DNA of 11,417 bases from Pseudomonadota bacterium (GCA_023405565.1 JAEXXW010000228.1:1-11417), one strand, 5' to 3'. Shown: positions 6,686 to 11,417, counted from the first letter of the stretch. Numbers and translations: made by a program. The notes: generated by a model from the sequence alone, not told the origin.

Positions 6686-7684
6686 TCAGACCGTCAGGAC
6701 GATCTTGCCGATATGCGCGCTGCTCTCCATGCGAGCATGGGCTTCCGACGCTTTCGTCAGCGGGAAGGTGGAATCGATCACCGGCTTGATCTTGCCAGCT
6801 TCGACCAGCGGCCAGACTTTCTCGGCAATGCCCTTGGCGATCTCGGCCTTCTCGGCGACGGTGCGCGGACGCAAGGTCGAGCCGCTATGGACAAGGCGCT
6901 TGGCCATCAGGCGAGCGAAATTCGCCGTCGCTTTCGGATTGGCAGCAAACGACACCTGCGCGATGCGCCCGCCATCGGCCGCGGCATCATAGTTGCGATC
7001 GATGTAATCGCCGCCGACGATATCGAGAATGACATTGGCGCCCTTGCCACCGGTGGCCTTTTTCGTTTCTTCGACGAAATCCTGCGTCTTGTAATTCACC
7101 GCAACATCGGCACCGAGCTTCTTTGCCGCTTCACATTTGTCGTCGGAGCCGGCGGTGGTGATCACCTTGCCGCCGAACGCCTTGGCCAGCATGATCGCGG
7201 TGGTGCCGATGCCGGATGTGCCGCCATGCACCAGCACCCAGTCACCGCTCTGCATCTGCGCGCGCATCATCAGATGCTGCCACACGGTGAAGAATGTTTC
7301 CGGCATCGCCGCGGCTTCGACCATCGACAGCGACGGCGGCACTTTCAGCGCGTGGCTTTCATAGGCGAGACAATATTCGGCATAGCCGCCGGCAACGACA
7401 AGCGAGCACACCTTGTCGCCGACCTTGAAGCGCGTCACGCCATCGCCGATTGCGACCACTTCACCGGCAATCTCAAGACCTGGAATATCGCCCGCGCCCT
7501 TCGGCGGCGGATAGCTGCCCTGGCGCTGGCGCACGTCCGGCCGGTTCACGCCGGCGGCGGCGACCTTCACGAGAATTTCGCCGGCGCCGGGTGTCGGCAC
7601 GGGCCGATCTTCCGGCACCAGCACCTCCGGTCCACCCGGTTCCTTGATGCCGATTACCGTCATGCGCGAGGGAATTGATGTCAT
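6686..7684 (-). CDS. NAD(P)H-quinone oxidoreductase, PIG3-type MDR family
   Basis: 332 residues, a zinc-independent medium-chain dehydrogenase/reductase of the PIG3/TP53I3-like quinone oxidoreductase group. Enzymes of this type transfer hydride from NADPH to quinones or related electrophiles in the cytoplasm. The N-terminal GroES-like domain (about 9-125) carries AAAGVNRPDVRQRQGSYPPP (43-62) and PGLEIAGEV (68-76). The Rossmann domain (about 126-260) has VLVHGGTSGIGTTAIMLAKAFG with the glycine motif at 153-160, then TGGKGANVILDIVGG at 211-225. No zinc-binding cysteine cluster is seen. I chose the ATG at 7684 because family members start just before the MTVIGI block; the frame stays open 45 bp further upstream without a good start. 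A perfect 9-bp hairpin lies 22 bp upstream, in the probable leader. The membrane glycosidase gene follows on the same strand. The physiological substrate is unknown. Confidence 0.92.
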   Translation of the reverse strand: MTSIPSRMTVIGIKEPGGPEVLVPEDRPVPTPGAGEILVKVAAAGVNRPDVRQRQGSYPPPKGAGDIPGLEIAGEVVAIGDGVTRFKVGDKVCSLVVAGGYAEYCLAYESHALKVPPSLSMVEAAAMPETFFTVWQHLMMRAQMQSGDWVLVHGGTSGIGTTAIMLAKAFGGKVITTAGSDDKCEAAKKLGADVAVNYKTQDFVEETKKATGGKGANVILDIVGGDYIDRNYDAAADGGRIAQVSFAANPKATANFARLMAKRLVHSGSTLRPRTVAEKAEIAKGIAEKVWPLVEAGKIKPVIDSTFPLTKASEAHARMESSAHIGKIVLTV

Positions 7685-7705
7685 GGTTAATATCCGCTGT
7701 CTGTC

Positions 7706-7729
7706 ATGCGCAGGCTTCGACCTGCGCAT
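7706..7729 (-). promoter_or_regulatory. Perfect 9-bp hairpin upstream of the quinone oxidoreductase
   Basis: ATGCGCAGG (7706-7714) and CCTGCGCAT (7721-7729) pair perfectly around the six-base loop CTTCGA. The hairpin is 22 bases upstream of the ATG at 7684, so it would be in the leader RNA or act as a DNA operator. Confidence 0.5.
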
Positions 7730-7764
7730 CGATCAAAAGAGGAAAATCTTTTCGTGAAGATGGA

Positions 7765-7817
7765 TTGCCGGGTCAATAGGCGTCAACGATGCCGTCTGCG
7801 ACGGCTATGCCCGGCAA
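7765..7817. repeat. Nested inverted repeats in the divergent promoter region
   Basis: Outer arms TTGCCGGG (7765-7772) and CCCGGCAA (7810-7817) match perfectly over 8 bp. Inside them, GCCGTC (7791-7796) and GACGGC (7800-7805) form a second hairpin with a TGC loop. The pair lies between the quinone oxidoreductase and DUF1192 genes, upstream of the proposed DUF1192 promoter. Confidence 0.5.
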
Positions 7818-7844
7818 CGACCGCGGAACAATTCGTATCAAGAT

Positions 7845-7873
7845 GTGACAACCTTGGCGATGGTCGCTAATTT
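7845..7873 (+). promoter_or_regulatory. Predicted promoter of the DUF1192 gene
   Basis: GTGACA (7845-7850, five of six to TTGACA) and TAATTT (7868-7873) are separated by exactly 17 bases. Transcription would start near 7880, leaving a leader of about 29 bases that contains the GGGA ribosome-binding sequence. The -10 box is a poor match, so this is tentative. Confidence 0.4.
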
Positions 7874-7908
7874 TGCGCAGCAACAACGTATTCAGCGGGA
7901 ACAATGCG

Positions 7909-8103
7909 ATGCCGGCATTCGATGATGATGATCGACCGAAGAAGAAGATCCAGCATGAGATCGGCCAGGATCTGTCACTGATATCGGTTGCGGAACTTAA
8001 CGAACGCATTGCGTTGCTGCGCGAAGAAATCTCACGAATTGAAGCAGACATTGCGAAGAAACAATCGTCGCGCGCAGCAGCGGATCAGTTCTTCAAGAAC
8101 TAA
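7909..8103 (+). CDS. DUF1192 family small protein
   Basis: A 64-residue acidic-then-basic protein beginning MPAFDDDDRPKKK, recognisable as the DUF1192 family found almost only in alphaproteobacteria; its function is unknown. After the charged head comes HEIGQDLSLISVAELNERI (16-34) and a heptad-like helix (about 27-55, with ALLREEISRIEADIAKK) likely to form a coiled coil, then a short tail FFKN. No signal peptide or membrane segment is seen. The ATG at 7909 is preferred over a TTG 36 bp upstream because GGGA (7897-7900) sits eight bases before it, and the upstream TTG would fall within the predicted -10 box. The neighbour rcdA is on the same strand 326 bp away, but a strong terminator and a putative small RNA lie between, so they are probably not one transcript. 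Confidence 0.88.
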   Translation: MPAFDDDDRPKKKIQHEIGQDLSLISVAELNERIALLREEISRIEADIAKKQSSRAAADQFFKN

Positions 8104-8110
8104 GTCTGTT

Positions 8111-8133
8111 GCGTTGCGCACGCATCGCAACGC
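8111..8133 (+). terminator. Hairpin after the DUF1192 gene
   Basis: GCGTTGCG (8111-8118) and CGCAACGC (8126-8133) pair perfectly around a seven-base loop, seven bases past the DUF1192 stop. The downstream sequence GATGATTT has only a short T-run, so termination may be weak or may need Rho. Confidence 0.45.
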
Positions 8134-8142
8134 GATGATTTA

Positions 8143-8154
8143 CGAAACGTTTCG
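8143..8154. repeat. Perfect 12-base palindrome CGAAACGTTTCG
   Basis: Self-complementary over 12 bases, placed just upstream of the CtrA-type box and the proposed small-RNA promoter. It may be an operator; no regulator is identified. Confidence 0.45.
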
Positions 8155-8157
8155 CAT

Positions 8158-8172
8158 TTAACTTAAACTTAA
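8158..8172 (+). promoter_or_regulatory. CtrA-type box TTAA-N7-TTAA
   Basis: TTAA (8158-8161), seven bases, TTAA (8169-8172) fits the core of the CtrA binding consensus known from Caulobacter and conserved in Hyphomicrobiales. It overlaps the likely -35 region (CTTAAA, 8162-8167), 16 bases ahead of TATGAC (8184-8189), the arrangement usual for CtrA-activated promoters. The first gene-like element downstream is the proposed small RNA, then rcdA. Confidence 0.45.
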
Positions 8173-8195
8173 GCTTTCCCAACTATGACTCTGAT

Positions 8196-8292
8196 TGTCC
8201 ATCTTCTGTGGACAGCGAGTGGCTCCTGTCCACTCTGTTTGACGCCTCCCTGTTATCCACTTTGAGCCGCCGGAAACGGCGGCTCCTTTTTT
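8196..8292 (+). ncRNA. Putative trans-acting small RNA with anti-Shine-Dalgarno motifs
   Basis: About 97 nt between the DUF1192 gene and rcdA. A first hairpin pairs GTCCAT (8197-8202) with GTGGAC (8208-8213). A second pairs GAGTGG (8217-8222) with CCACTC (8230-8235) and shows CTCCT in its loop. A single-stranded linker carries GCCTCCC (8244-8250), and a strong terminator hairpin ends it. CU-rich loops that can pair with ribosome-binding sites are a hallmark of several alphaproteobacterial sRNA families. An alternative fold pairs GTGGACA (8208-8214) with TGTCCAC (8227-8233), excluding both hairpins. The start is estimated from TATGAC (8184-8189). I cannot assign it to a named family. It could instead be an attenuated leader of rcdA, but the terminator argues for a separate short transcript. 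Confidence 0.5.
8264..8292 (+). terminator. Strong intrinsic terminator
   Basis: GAGCCGCCG (8264-8272) and CGGCGGCTC (8277-8285) form a perfect 9-bp stem capped by a GAAA tetraloop, followed by C and six T (8287-8292). This is the clearest terminator in the window. No protein gene ends just before it; the nearest stop is 160 bp upstream, which is why a small RNA is proposed. Confidence 0.9.
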
Positions 8293-8366
8293 GTCCCAGA
8301 TCGGAACACATCGCGCTCTGCGCGGGCCGTCTGGCAACTATGAAATCAAATTATCATCTCATTCGC

Positions 8367-8396
8367 TTTACCCGCTCGCCCTGTCGAGACTATGCT
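8367..8396 (+). promoter_or_regulatory. Possible promoter of rcdA
   Basis: TTTACC (8367-8372) and TATGCT (8391-8396), 18 bases apart, each match the sigma70 consensus at four of six positions. They lie after the strong terminator and about 30 bases before the rcdA start. A CGAGA/TCTCG inverted repeat spans the -10 region. Confidence 0.35.
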
Positions 8397-8429
8397 CTCG
8401 ATCACTAACGGGTGAGGCGTAATAACGTG

Positions 8430-8945
8430 ATGTCGGAATTTACCGCTCAAAACAGCGGCGCGATTTCATTTCGCGAGAAGCTCGCGGGTTCTCAGGCTTT
8501 CTCGCAATTGTTCCGCGACGGGATGGGGCTGGTCGAGGAAACGGCAGCCTATCTCGACGGTCAGGGCCGCAGGGACTCCAAGGCGCTGTCGCGCACAGGC
8601 GCACTGACCTATGCGACCGAGAGCATGCGTCTCACCACGCGCCTGATGCAGCTTGCCTCGTGGTTGTTGCTGCATCGCGCCGTGAAAGAGGGCGAGATGT
8701 CGCTTTCGCAGGTGAACCAGGAAAAGACGAAGGTCAAATTGTCGCCGACCTTCTCGGCTGACGAAGAAACGCTCGCCATAATGCCGGACATACTGGTGGA
8801 TCTGATCCGCCGATCGATCGTGCTGGCCGATCAGGTTCGGCGCCTCGATGCGACGATCCATGCGCCGGAGGATGCGCCGCAGATGGTCGGCAATCCGGTT
8901 GAAAATCAGATCGGCATGCTCAAGGCGGCCTTCGAGGGCCATTAG
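8430..8945 (+). CDS. rcdA: RcdA-like adaptor (DUF1465), regulator of CtrA degradation
   Basis: 171 residues, helical, no signal peptide or membrane segment. The DUF1465/RcdA signature YATESMRLTTRLMQLASWLL (61-80) is clear, preceded by FREKLAGSQAFSQLFRDGMGLVEETAAYLDG and followed by a second helical block (about 111-142, LAIMPDILVDLIRRSIVLADQVRRLD) and a proline- and glycine-containing tail. In Caulobacter, RcdA works with CpdR and PopA to deliver CtrA and other substrates to the ClpXP protease; PopA needs c-di-GMP. I infer the same role by homology. The ATG at 8430 matches the usual N-terminus (MSEFTAQ); GTG at 8427 or 8412 are alternatives, and the best ribosome-binding sequence GGTGAGG (8411-8417) is 12 bases away from the ATG. 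The stop codon TAG is part of a dispersed repeat, as for yqgE. It converges with rpmE. Confidence 0.88.
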   Translation: MSEFTAQNSGAISFREKLAGSQAFSQLFRDGMGLVEETAAYLDGQGRRDSKALSRTGALTYATESMRLTTRLMQLASWLLLHRAVKEGEMSLSQVNQEKTKVKLSPTFSADEETLAIMPDILVDLIRRSIVLADQVRRLDATIHAPEDAPQMVGNPVENQIGMLKAAFEGH

Positions 8946-9018
8946 AGCCTTTCCGGCTTTGACGGAATCAAAGCCGGCACTTTCACTTTTTGTTTTGAGG
9001 CGTTTTCTCTACACGCCA
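8943..9018 (+). repeat. Dispersed intergenic repeat, copy C (best-preserved hairpin)
   Basis: It begins with TAGAGCC, whose TAG is the rcdA stop codon. A perfect 10-bp stem CCGGCTTTGA (8953-8962) / TCAAAGCCGG (8968-8977) with loop CGGAA is followed by T-rich sequence (CACTTTCACTTTTTGTTTTG), so this copy could also terminate rcdA transcription. It shares 17 identical bases (8986-9002) with copy B and the GGAATCAAAGCCGG core with copy A. Confidence 0.78.
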
Positions 9019-9034
9019 GTTTTCTACACGTCAG
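9009..9034 (+). repeat. Short tandem direct repeat
   Basis: CTACACGCCAG (9009-9019) and CTACACGTCAG (9024-9034) match at 10 of 11 positions, each preceded by a T-run. It looks like a local duplication of the tail of repeat copy C. Confidence 0.45.
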
Positions 9035-9038
9035 GCGC

Positions 9039-9076
9039 AAAAGAAAATCACCGGGCGGTGCATACCGGCCCGGTGA
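9039..9076 (-). terminator. Intrinsic terminator of rpmE
   Basis: On the minus strand TCACCGGGC (9076-9068) and GCCCGGTGA (9056-9048) form a perfect 9-bp stem, followed by TTTTCTTTT. It lies 57 bp past the rpmE stop and faces the end of rcdA. Confidence 0.8.
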
Positions 9077-9089
9077 CAATCTCATTGTC
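9075..9089. repeat. Small perfect hairpin GACAAT/ATTGTC
   Basis: GACAAT (9075-9080) and ATTGTC (9084-9089) flank a CTC loop. It sits between the rpmE stop and the main terminator. A competing pairing TTGTC/GACAA (9085-9096) is also possible. Confidence 0.35.
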
Positions 9090-9106
9090 CAGACAAAATG
9101 CCGTTC

Positions 9107-9122
9107 CGGCCCGAGCGGGCCG
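9107..9122 (-). terminator. GC-rich dyad just after rpmE
   Basis: CGGCCCG (9107-9113) and CGGGCCG (9116-9122) are perfect complements with two bases between. It starts ten bases past the rpmE stop. On the minus strand the sequence GAACGGCATTTTG follows, a weak T-run, so it may be a first pause or terminator ahead of the stronger one. Confidence 0.35.
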
Positions 9123-9132
9123 TCGCGGATGA

Positions 9133-9366
9133 TTATTTGCCGTCTTCCTTGATGAAGCCGGCGAATTTCTTCTGGAAGCGCGACAGGCGGCCGCCGCGGT
9201 CGAGCAGCTGCTGCGAGCCACCGGTCCAGGCCGGATGCGACTTCGGATCGATGTCGAGCGCCATTGTGTCACCTTCCTTGCCCCAGGTGGTGCGGGTGGT
9301 GAACTCGGTGCCGTCGGTCATCTTGACCTTGATGGTGTGGTAGTTCGGATGAATATCGGACTTCAT
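9133..9366 (-). CDS. rpmE: 50S ribosomal protein L31, cysteine-free type
   Basis: 77 residues starting [19 protein letters not shown], followed by [24 protein letters not shown] (38-52) and [10 protein letters not shown] (59-68), the ordered landmarks of bacterial L31. L31 bridges the large subunit to the small-subunit head. Zinc-binding L31 has a CxxC pair near residues 16-19 and another cysteine pair before HPFYTG. Here both are absent (no cysteine at all; SHPAWTG replaces CHPFYTG), so this is the zinc-independent form usual in alphaproteobacteria. Length is within the family's range. A promoter with good spacing lies upstream and an intrinsic terminator downstream, so it is probably a single-gene transcript. 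The upstream ribosome-binding sequence is only GGGG, about 9-12 bases ahead. Confidence 0.96.
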   Translation of the reverse strand: MKSDIHPNYHTIKVKMTDGTEFTTRTTWGKEGDTMALDIDPKSHPAWTGGSQQLLDRGGRLSRFQKKFAGFIKEDGK

Positions 9367-9380
9367 GACAGGGAACCCCG

Positions 9381-9395
9381 GCGGTTTCGCACCGC
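9381..9395 (-). promoter_or_regulatory. Small hairpin in the rpmE leader
   Basis: GCGGT (9381-9385) and ACCGC (9391-9395) flank a five-base loop, in the predicted leader of about 60 nt of the rpmE mRNA. L31 leaders with autoregulatory structure are known in other phyla; whether this hairpin does the same is unknown. Confidence 0.25.
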
Positions 9396-9431
9396 GCTGA
9401 CCAGATTGACGGTTTGATGAAATTCGCGGGG

Positions 9432-9460
9432 TCTATAACCCAAGTGCCCTAAAGGGGCAA
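9432..9460 (-). promoter_or_regulatory. Predicted sigma70-type promoter of rpmE
   Basis: On the minus strand TTGCCC (9460-9455) and TATAGA (9437-9432) are exactly 17 bases apart, each with four of six matches. Transcription would start near 9425, giving a leader of about 60 nt. The same AT-rich core read on the plus strand (TATAAC, 9434-9439) might serve as a -10 for the divergent exporter gene, but I see no -35 at proper spacing. Confidence 0.5.
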
Positions 9461-9471
9461 GTTTGGCGGAT

Positions 9472-9524
9472 TCCGGCTTGCCCGGGGGCTTTCAGCGCGG
9501 CATTCACAAGGCCGGAAAGCCGGA
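9472..9524 (+). promoter_or_regulatory. Leader stem that could mask the exporter's ribosome-binding site
   Basis: TCCGGCTT (9472-9479) is perfectly complementary to AAGCCGGA (9517-9524), and the right arm overlaps the Shine-Dalgarno sequence GGAG (9522-9525) of the ABC exporter. If the transcript starts upstream of 9472, this stem could limit translation. A nearer competing stem within GGCCGGAAAGCCGG is possible. Confidence 0.35.
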
Positions 9525-9531
9525 GACGACA

Positions 9532-11343
9532 ATGGCCCTTGTGGCGGATAGCGAAAAGAGCGGGGATGTGGGCAGGGCGGAGCCTGAAGCCGAGGCGCAG
9601 CGGGGCGCGAGCCTGAAGCCGCTCCGGCTGCTGGTTCCCTATGTGCTCCGGTACCGCGTCCGCGCTGCCCTTGCTTTGGTGGCGCTGGTCGTCGCGGCCC
9701 TGGCGACGCTGGCCGTGCCGGTCGCGGTCCGCCGGATGATCGATCACGGCTTCATCGGCGAGAAGGGGCTGATCGACAATTACTTTGCGGTGATGATCGG
9801 TGTCGTGTTCGTGCTCTCGATGGCGAGCGCGTTCCGCTATTACCTCGTCACCACACTCGGCGAGCGCATCGTGTCCGATTTGCGCGAGCAGGTTTTCGGT
9901 CATCTCGCCTCGCTGTCCCCCGCTTTCTTCGATCGTGGCCAGACTGGCGAAATGATGTCGCGGCTCACGGCCGACACCACGCAGATCAAGGCGGCGGTCG
10001 GCGCCTCGGTGTCGGTGGCTTTGCGTAATCTCGTGCTGTTCATCGGCGCCGGTGCGATGATGATGATCACCAGCCCGCGGTTGTCGCTGTTTGTGCTCGC
10101 CGCTATTCCGGTGATCGTGTTGCCGCTGGTCGCGTTCGGGCGCGCGGTGCGCAAACGCGCGCGGCAGGCGCAGGATTCACTCGCTGAAGCCGCGGCCTAT
10201 GCCAGCGAAACCATCGGTGCGATGCGCACGGTGCAGGCTTTCACCAGCGAGGCTTATGCGAGGCGGCGTTTCGAAGCCGCGGTGGAAACGGCGTTTCAGG
10301 CGGCGCGGCAATCGACGCTGTCGCGTGCGGTCCTGACTGCCATCGGCATTTTCCTCGTCTTTGCCAGTGTGGTGGTGGTGCTGTGGGTGGGCGCGAAGGA
10401 TGTGCTGGCCGGCGACATGACTCCAGGCCGTCTCAGCCAGTTCGTGCTCTATGCGGTCTTCGCAGCGGGCGCGCTCGGCGAACTCAGCCAGGTCTGGGGT
10501 GAGGTGCAGCAAGCCTCGGGCGCCGCCGAACGGCTGTTCGAAATTCTGGCGGTCAAATCGGAGGTGAGGGCGCCGGCGAAACCGGTCGCGCTGCCCAGGC
10601 CGGCGCGCGGCGAGATCGCATTCGACAATGTGCGCTTTCATTATCCGACACGGCCGGAGACCTCGGCGCTGGAAGGCGTTTCCTTCCGGGTCAGCCCCGG
10701 CGAGAAGGTGGCGATTGTCGGGCCCTCGGGATCGGGCAAGAGCACGGTGTTCAACCTGATCCTGCGCTTCTACGATCCCGAAGCCGGACGCGTGACATTC
10801 GACGGTGTCGCCATCAACGATGTCGATCCGCTCGACCTGCGCCAGCACATTGCGCTGGTGCCACAGGAAGCGGCGATCTTCGCGGCCTCCATCCGCGATA
10901 ACATCGCCTTCGGCAAGGCCGATGCGACGGATGACGAGATCGAGCGGGCGGCCGACATGGCGGCTGCGACCGAATTCATTCGCCGCCTGCCGCAAGGCTT
11001 TGCGACCATGATCGGCGAGCGGGGCATCACGCTTTCGGGCGGTCAGCGCCAGCGTATTGCCATCGCCCGCGCGATCCTGCGCAACACGCCATTGCTGCTG
11101 CTGGACGAAGCAACATCATCGCTCTATGCCGAAAGCGAAACGCTGGTGCAGGAAGCGCTCGAACATTCGATGACGGGGCGCACGACACTCGTCATCGCGC
11201 ATCGGCTGGCGACCGTGCTGTCCTGCGATCGCATCATCGTCATGGAGCATGGCAAGATCATCGAGCAGGGCACGCATGAACAGCTTGCCGCATCGGGCGG
11301 TCTCTATGCGCGGCTGGCGAAGCTGCAATTCGATATTCACTAG
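9532..11343 (+). CDS. ABC exporter half-transporter, MsbA-related (permease fused to ATPase)
   Basis: 603 residues, a type IV ABC half-transporter expected to work as a homodimer in the inner membrane. Six helices at about 43-67, 84-107, 163-181, 183-206, 266-294 and 301-322 precede the nucleotide-binding domain. This shows the A-loop Tyr371 (FHYPTRP), Walker A GPSGSGKST (397-405), Q-loop Gln445 (VPQEA), signature LSGGQ (501-505), Walker B LLLLDE (521-526) and H-loop His557. The D-loop reads SSLY (529-532) where SALD is expected, with Tyr532 in place of the aspartate. It resembles the MsbA-related subfamily of alphaproteobacteria; the substrate (a lipid, drug or peptide) cannot be told. The ATG at 9532 is preferred over a TTG at 9463 because GGAG lies six bases before it. 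It is divergent from rpmE. Confidence 0.93.
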   Translation: MALVADSEKSGDVGRAEPEAEAQRGASLKPLRLLVPYVLRYRVRAALALVALVVAALATLAVPVAVRRMIDHGFIGEKGLIDNYFAVMIGVVFVLSMASAFRYYLVTTLGERIVSDLREQVFGHLASLSPAFFDRGQTGEMMSRLTADTTQIKAAVGASVSVALRNLVLFIGAGAMMMITSPRLSLFVLAAIPVIVLPLVAFGRAVRKRARQAQDSLAEAAAYASETIGAMRTVQAFTSEAYARRRFEAAVETAFQAARQSTLSRAVLTAIGIFLVFASVVVVLWVGAKDVLAGDMTPGRLSQFVLYAVFAAGALGELSQVWGEVQQASGAAERLFEILAVKSEVRAPAKPVALPRPARGEIAFDNVRFHYPTRPETSALEGVSFRVSPGEKVAIVGPSGSGKSTVFNLILRFYDPEAGRVTFDGVAINDVDPLDLRQHIALVPQEAAIFAASIRDNIAFGKADATDDEIERAADMAAATEFIRRLPQGFATMIGERGITLSGGQRQRIAIARAILRNTPLLLLDEATSSLYAESETLVQEALEHSMTGRTTLVIAHRLATVLSCDRIIVMEHGKIIEQGTHEQLAASGGLYARLAKLQFDIH

Positions 11344-11358
11344 GTCGTGCAGGACGTC

Positions 11359-11378
11359 GTCCCCGCCTGCGCGGGGAC
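11359..11378. repeat. GC-rich palindromic repeat unit after the exporter gene
   Basis: GTCCCCGC (11359-11366) and GCGGGGAC (11371-11378) form a perfect 8-bp stem with a CTGC loop, 16 bases past the stop. No T-run follows. CGTCGTCCCCGC...GCGGGGAC is a pattern I recall as highly repeated (REP-like) in Bradyrhizobium-lineage genomes, unverified here. The last 39 bases of the window hold nothing else I can name. Confidence 0.55.
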
Positions 11379-11417
11379 AACCGATAAGAACCGGAATGGC
11401 GCTGTCAGGCAGGCCGC

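Noticed and set aside
7773..8051. A 92-codon minus-strand frame overlapping DUF1192
   Set aside because: It is the antisense of a conserved small gene, with serine/arginine-rich content and no ribosome-binding site.
8207..8261. Three DnaA-box-like sequences (TGTGGACAG, CTGTCCACT, TTATCCACT) near a CtrA-type box, hinting at an origin
   Set aside because: Two have two mismatches to TTATCCACA, and the repeated GTCCAC is better explained by RNA stem pairing; no dnaA, hemE or other origin genes are nearby.
8359..8399. CtrA box directly at the rcdA promoter
   Set aside because: No TTAA-N7-TTAA or TTAACC half-site lies within about 240 bp upstream of the rcdA start after the terminator; only the distal box at 8158 fits.
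8208..8408. A 66-codon frame across the sRNA and terminator region
   Set aside because: It runs through the strong intrinsic terminator and has no Shine-Dalgarno sequence or family match.
9463..9531. TTG start extending the ABC exporter by 23 residues
   Set aside because: The extra residues look unlike a protein N-terminus, and the ATG at 9532 has a GGAG ribosome-binding site at ideal distance.
10177..10995. A 272-codon minus-strand frame inside the ABC exporter
   Set aside because: Antisense to the membrane and ATPase domains; no independent support.
1..11417. CRISPR array, insertion sequence, integrase, tRNA or rRNA
   Set aside because: I saw no regularly spaced repeats, transposase motifs or cloverleaf/rRNA sequence anywhere on either strand.

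Overview
The window looks like chromosomal DNA of an alphaproteobacterium of the order Hyphomicrobiales (Rhizobiales), most likely the Bradyrhizobium/Rhodopseudomonas/Afipia side. The reasons are high G+C, an rcdA (DUF1465) gene next to a DUF1192 gene, a cysteine-free ribosomal protein L31, and dispersed palindromic repeats of a type I recall from those genomes. Genus is inference only. I see no transposase, integrase, phage, CRISPR or toxin-antitoxin gene; the gene content is mostly conserved core.

Layout. Positions 1-1044 (minus) hold a periplasmic DsbD-N-terminal-domain protein followed by the start of a peroxiredoxin, a small thiol-redox operon. Divergent from it is yqgE/algH (1149-1769), with a good promoter placed so close that its mRNA may be leaderless. 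A 388-bp gap between convergent genes (1770-2157) holds two copies of a dispersed repeat and several perfect palindromes. Then come three minus-strand genes: a large 7TM-PAS-GGDEF-EAL cyclic-di-GMP enzyme with a degenerate SGDQF motif (2158-5088), a NagZ-like family 3 glycosidase with three N-terminal membrane helices (5247-6599), and a PIG3-type quinone oxidoreductase (6686-7684). The last two may be co-transcribed.

A structured 224-bp divergent region leads into plus-strand DUF1192 (7909-8103) and rcdA (8430-8945). Between these two genes is the best candidate for something undescribed: a small RNA of about 95 nt (about 8196-8292). It has two upstream stem-loops, two CU-rich anti-Shine-Dalgarno stretches (one in a loop, one in the linker) and a very strong intrinsic terminator. 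A TTAA-N7-TTAA (CtrA-type) box overlaps its likely -35 region. RcdA is an adaptor for ClpXP degradation of CtrA, so this would link the sRNA to the cell-cycle circuit.

Positions 8943-9122 hold a third copy of the dispersed repeat and a terminator cluster for convergent rcdA and rpmE. rpmE (9133-9366, minus) has a clear sigma70-like promoter. A divergent MsbA-type ABC exporter (9532-11343) follows, with an unusual tyrosine in place of the D-loop aspartate. The window ends in a short GC-rich palindrome.

No obvious multigene novel system is visible. The items most worth checking are the sRNA/CtrA-box region, the repeats that overlap stop codons, the ABC D-loop substitution and the membrane-anchored glycosidase.
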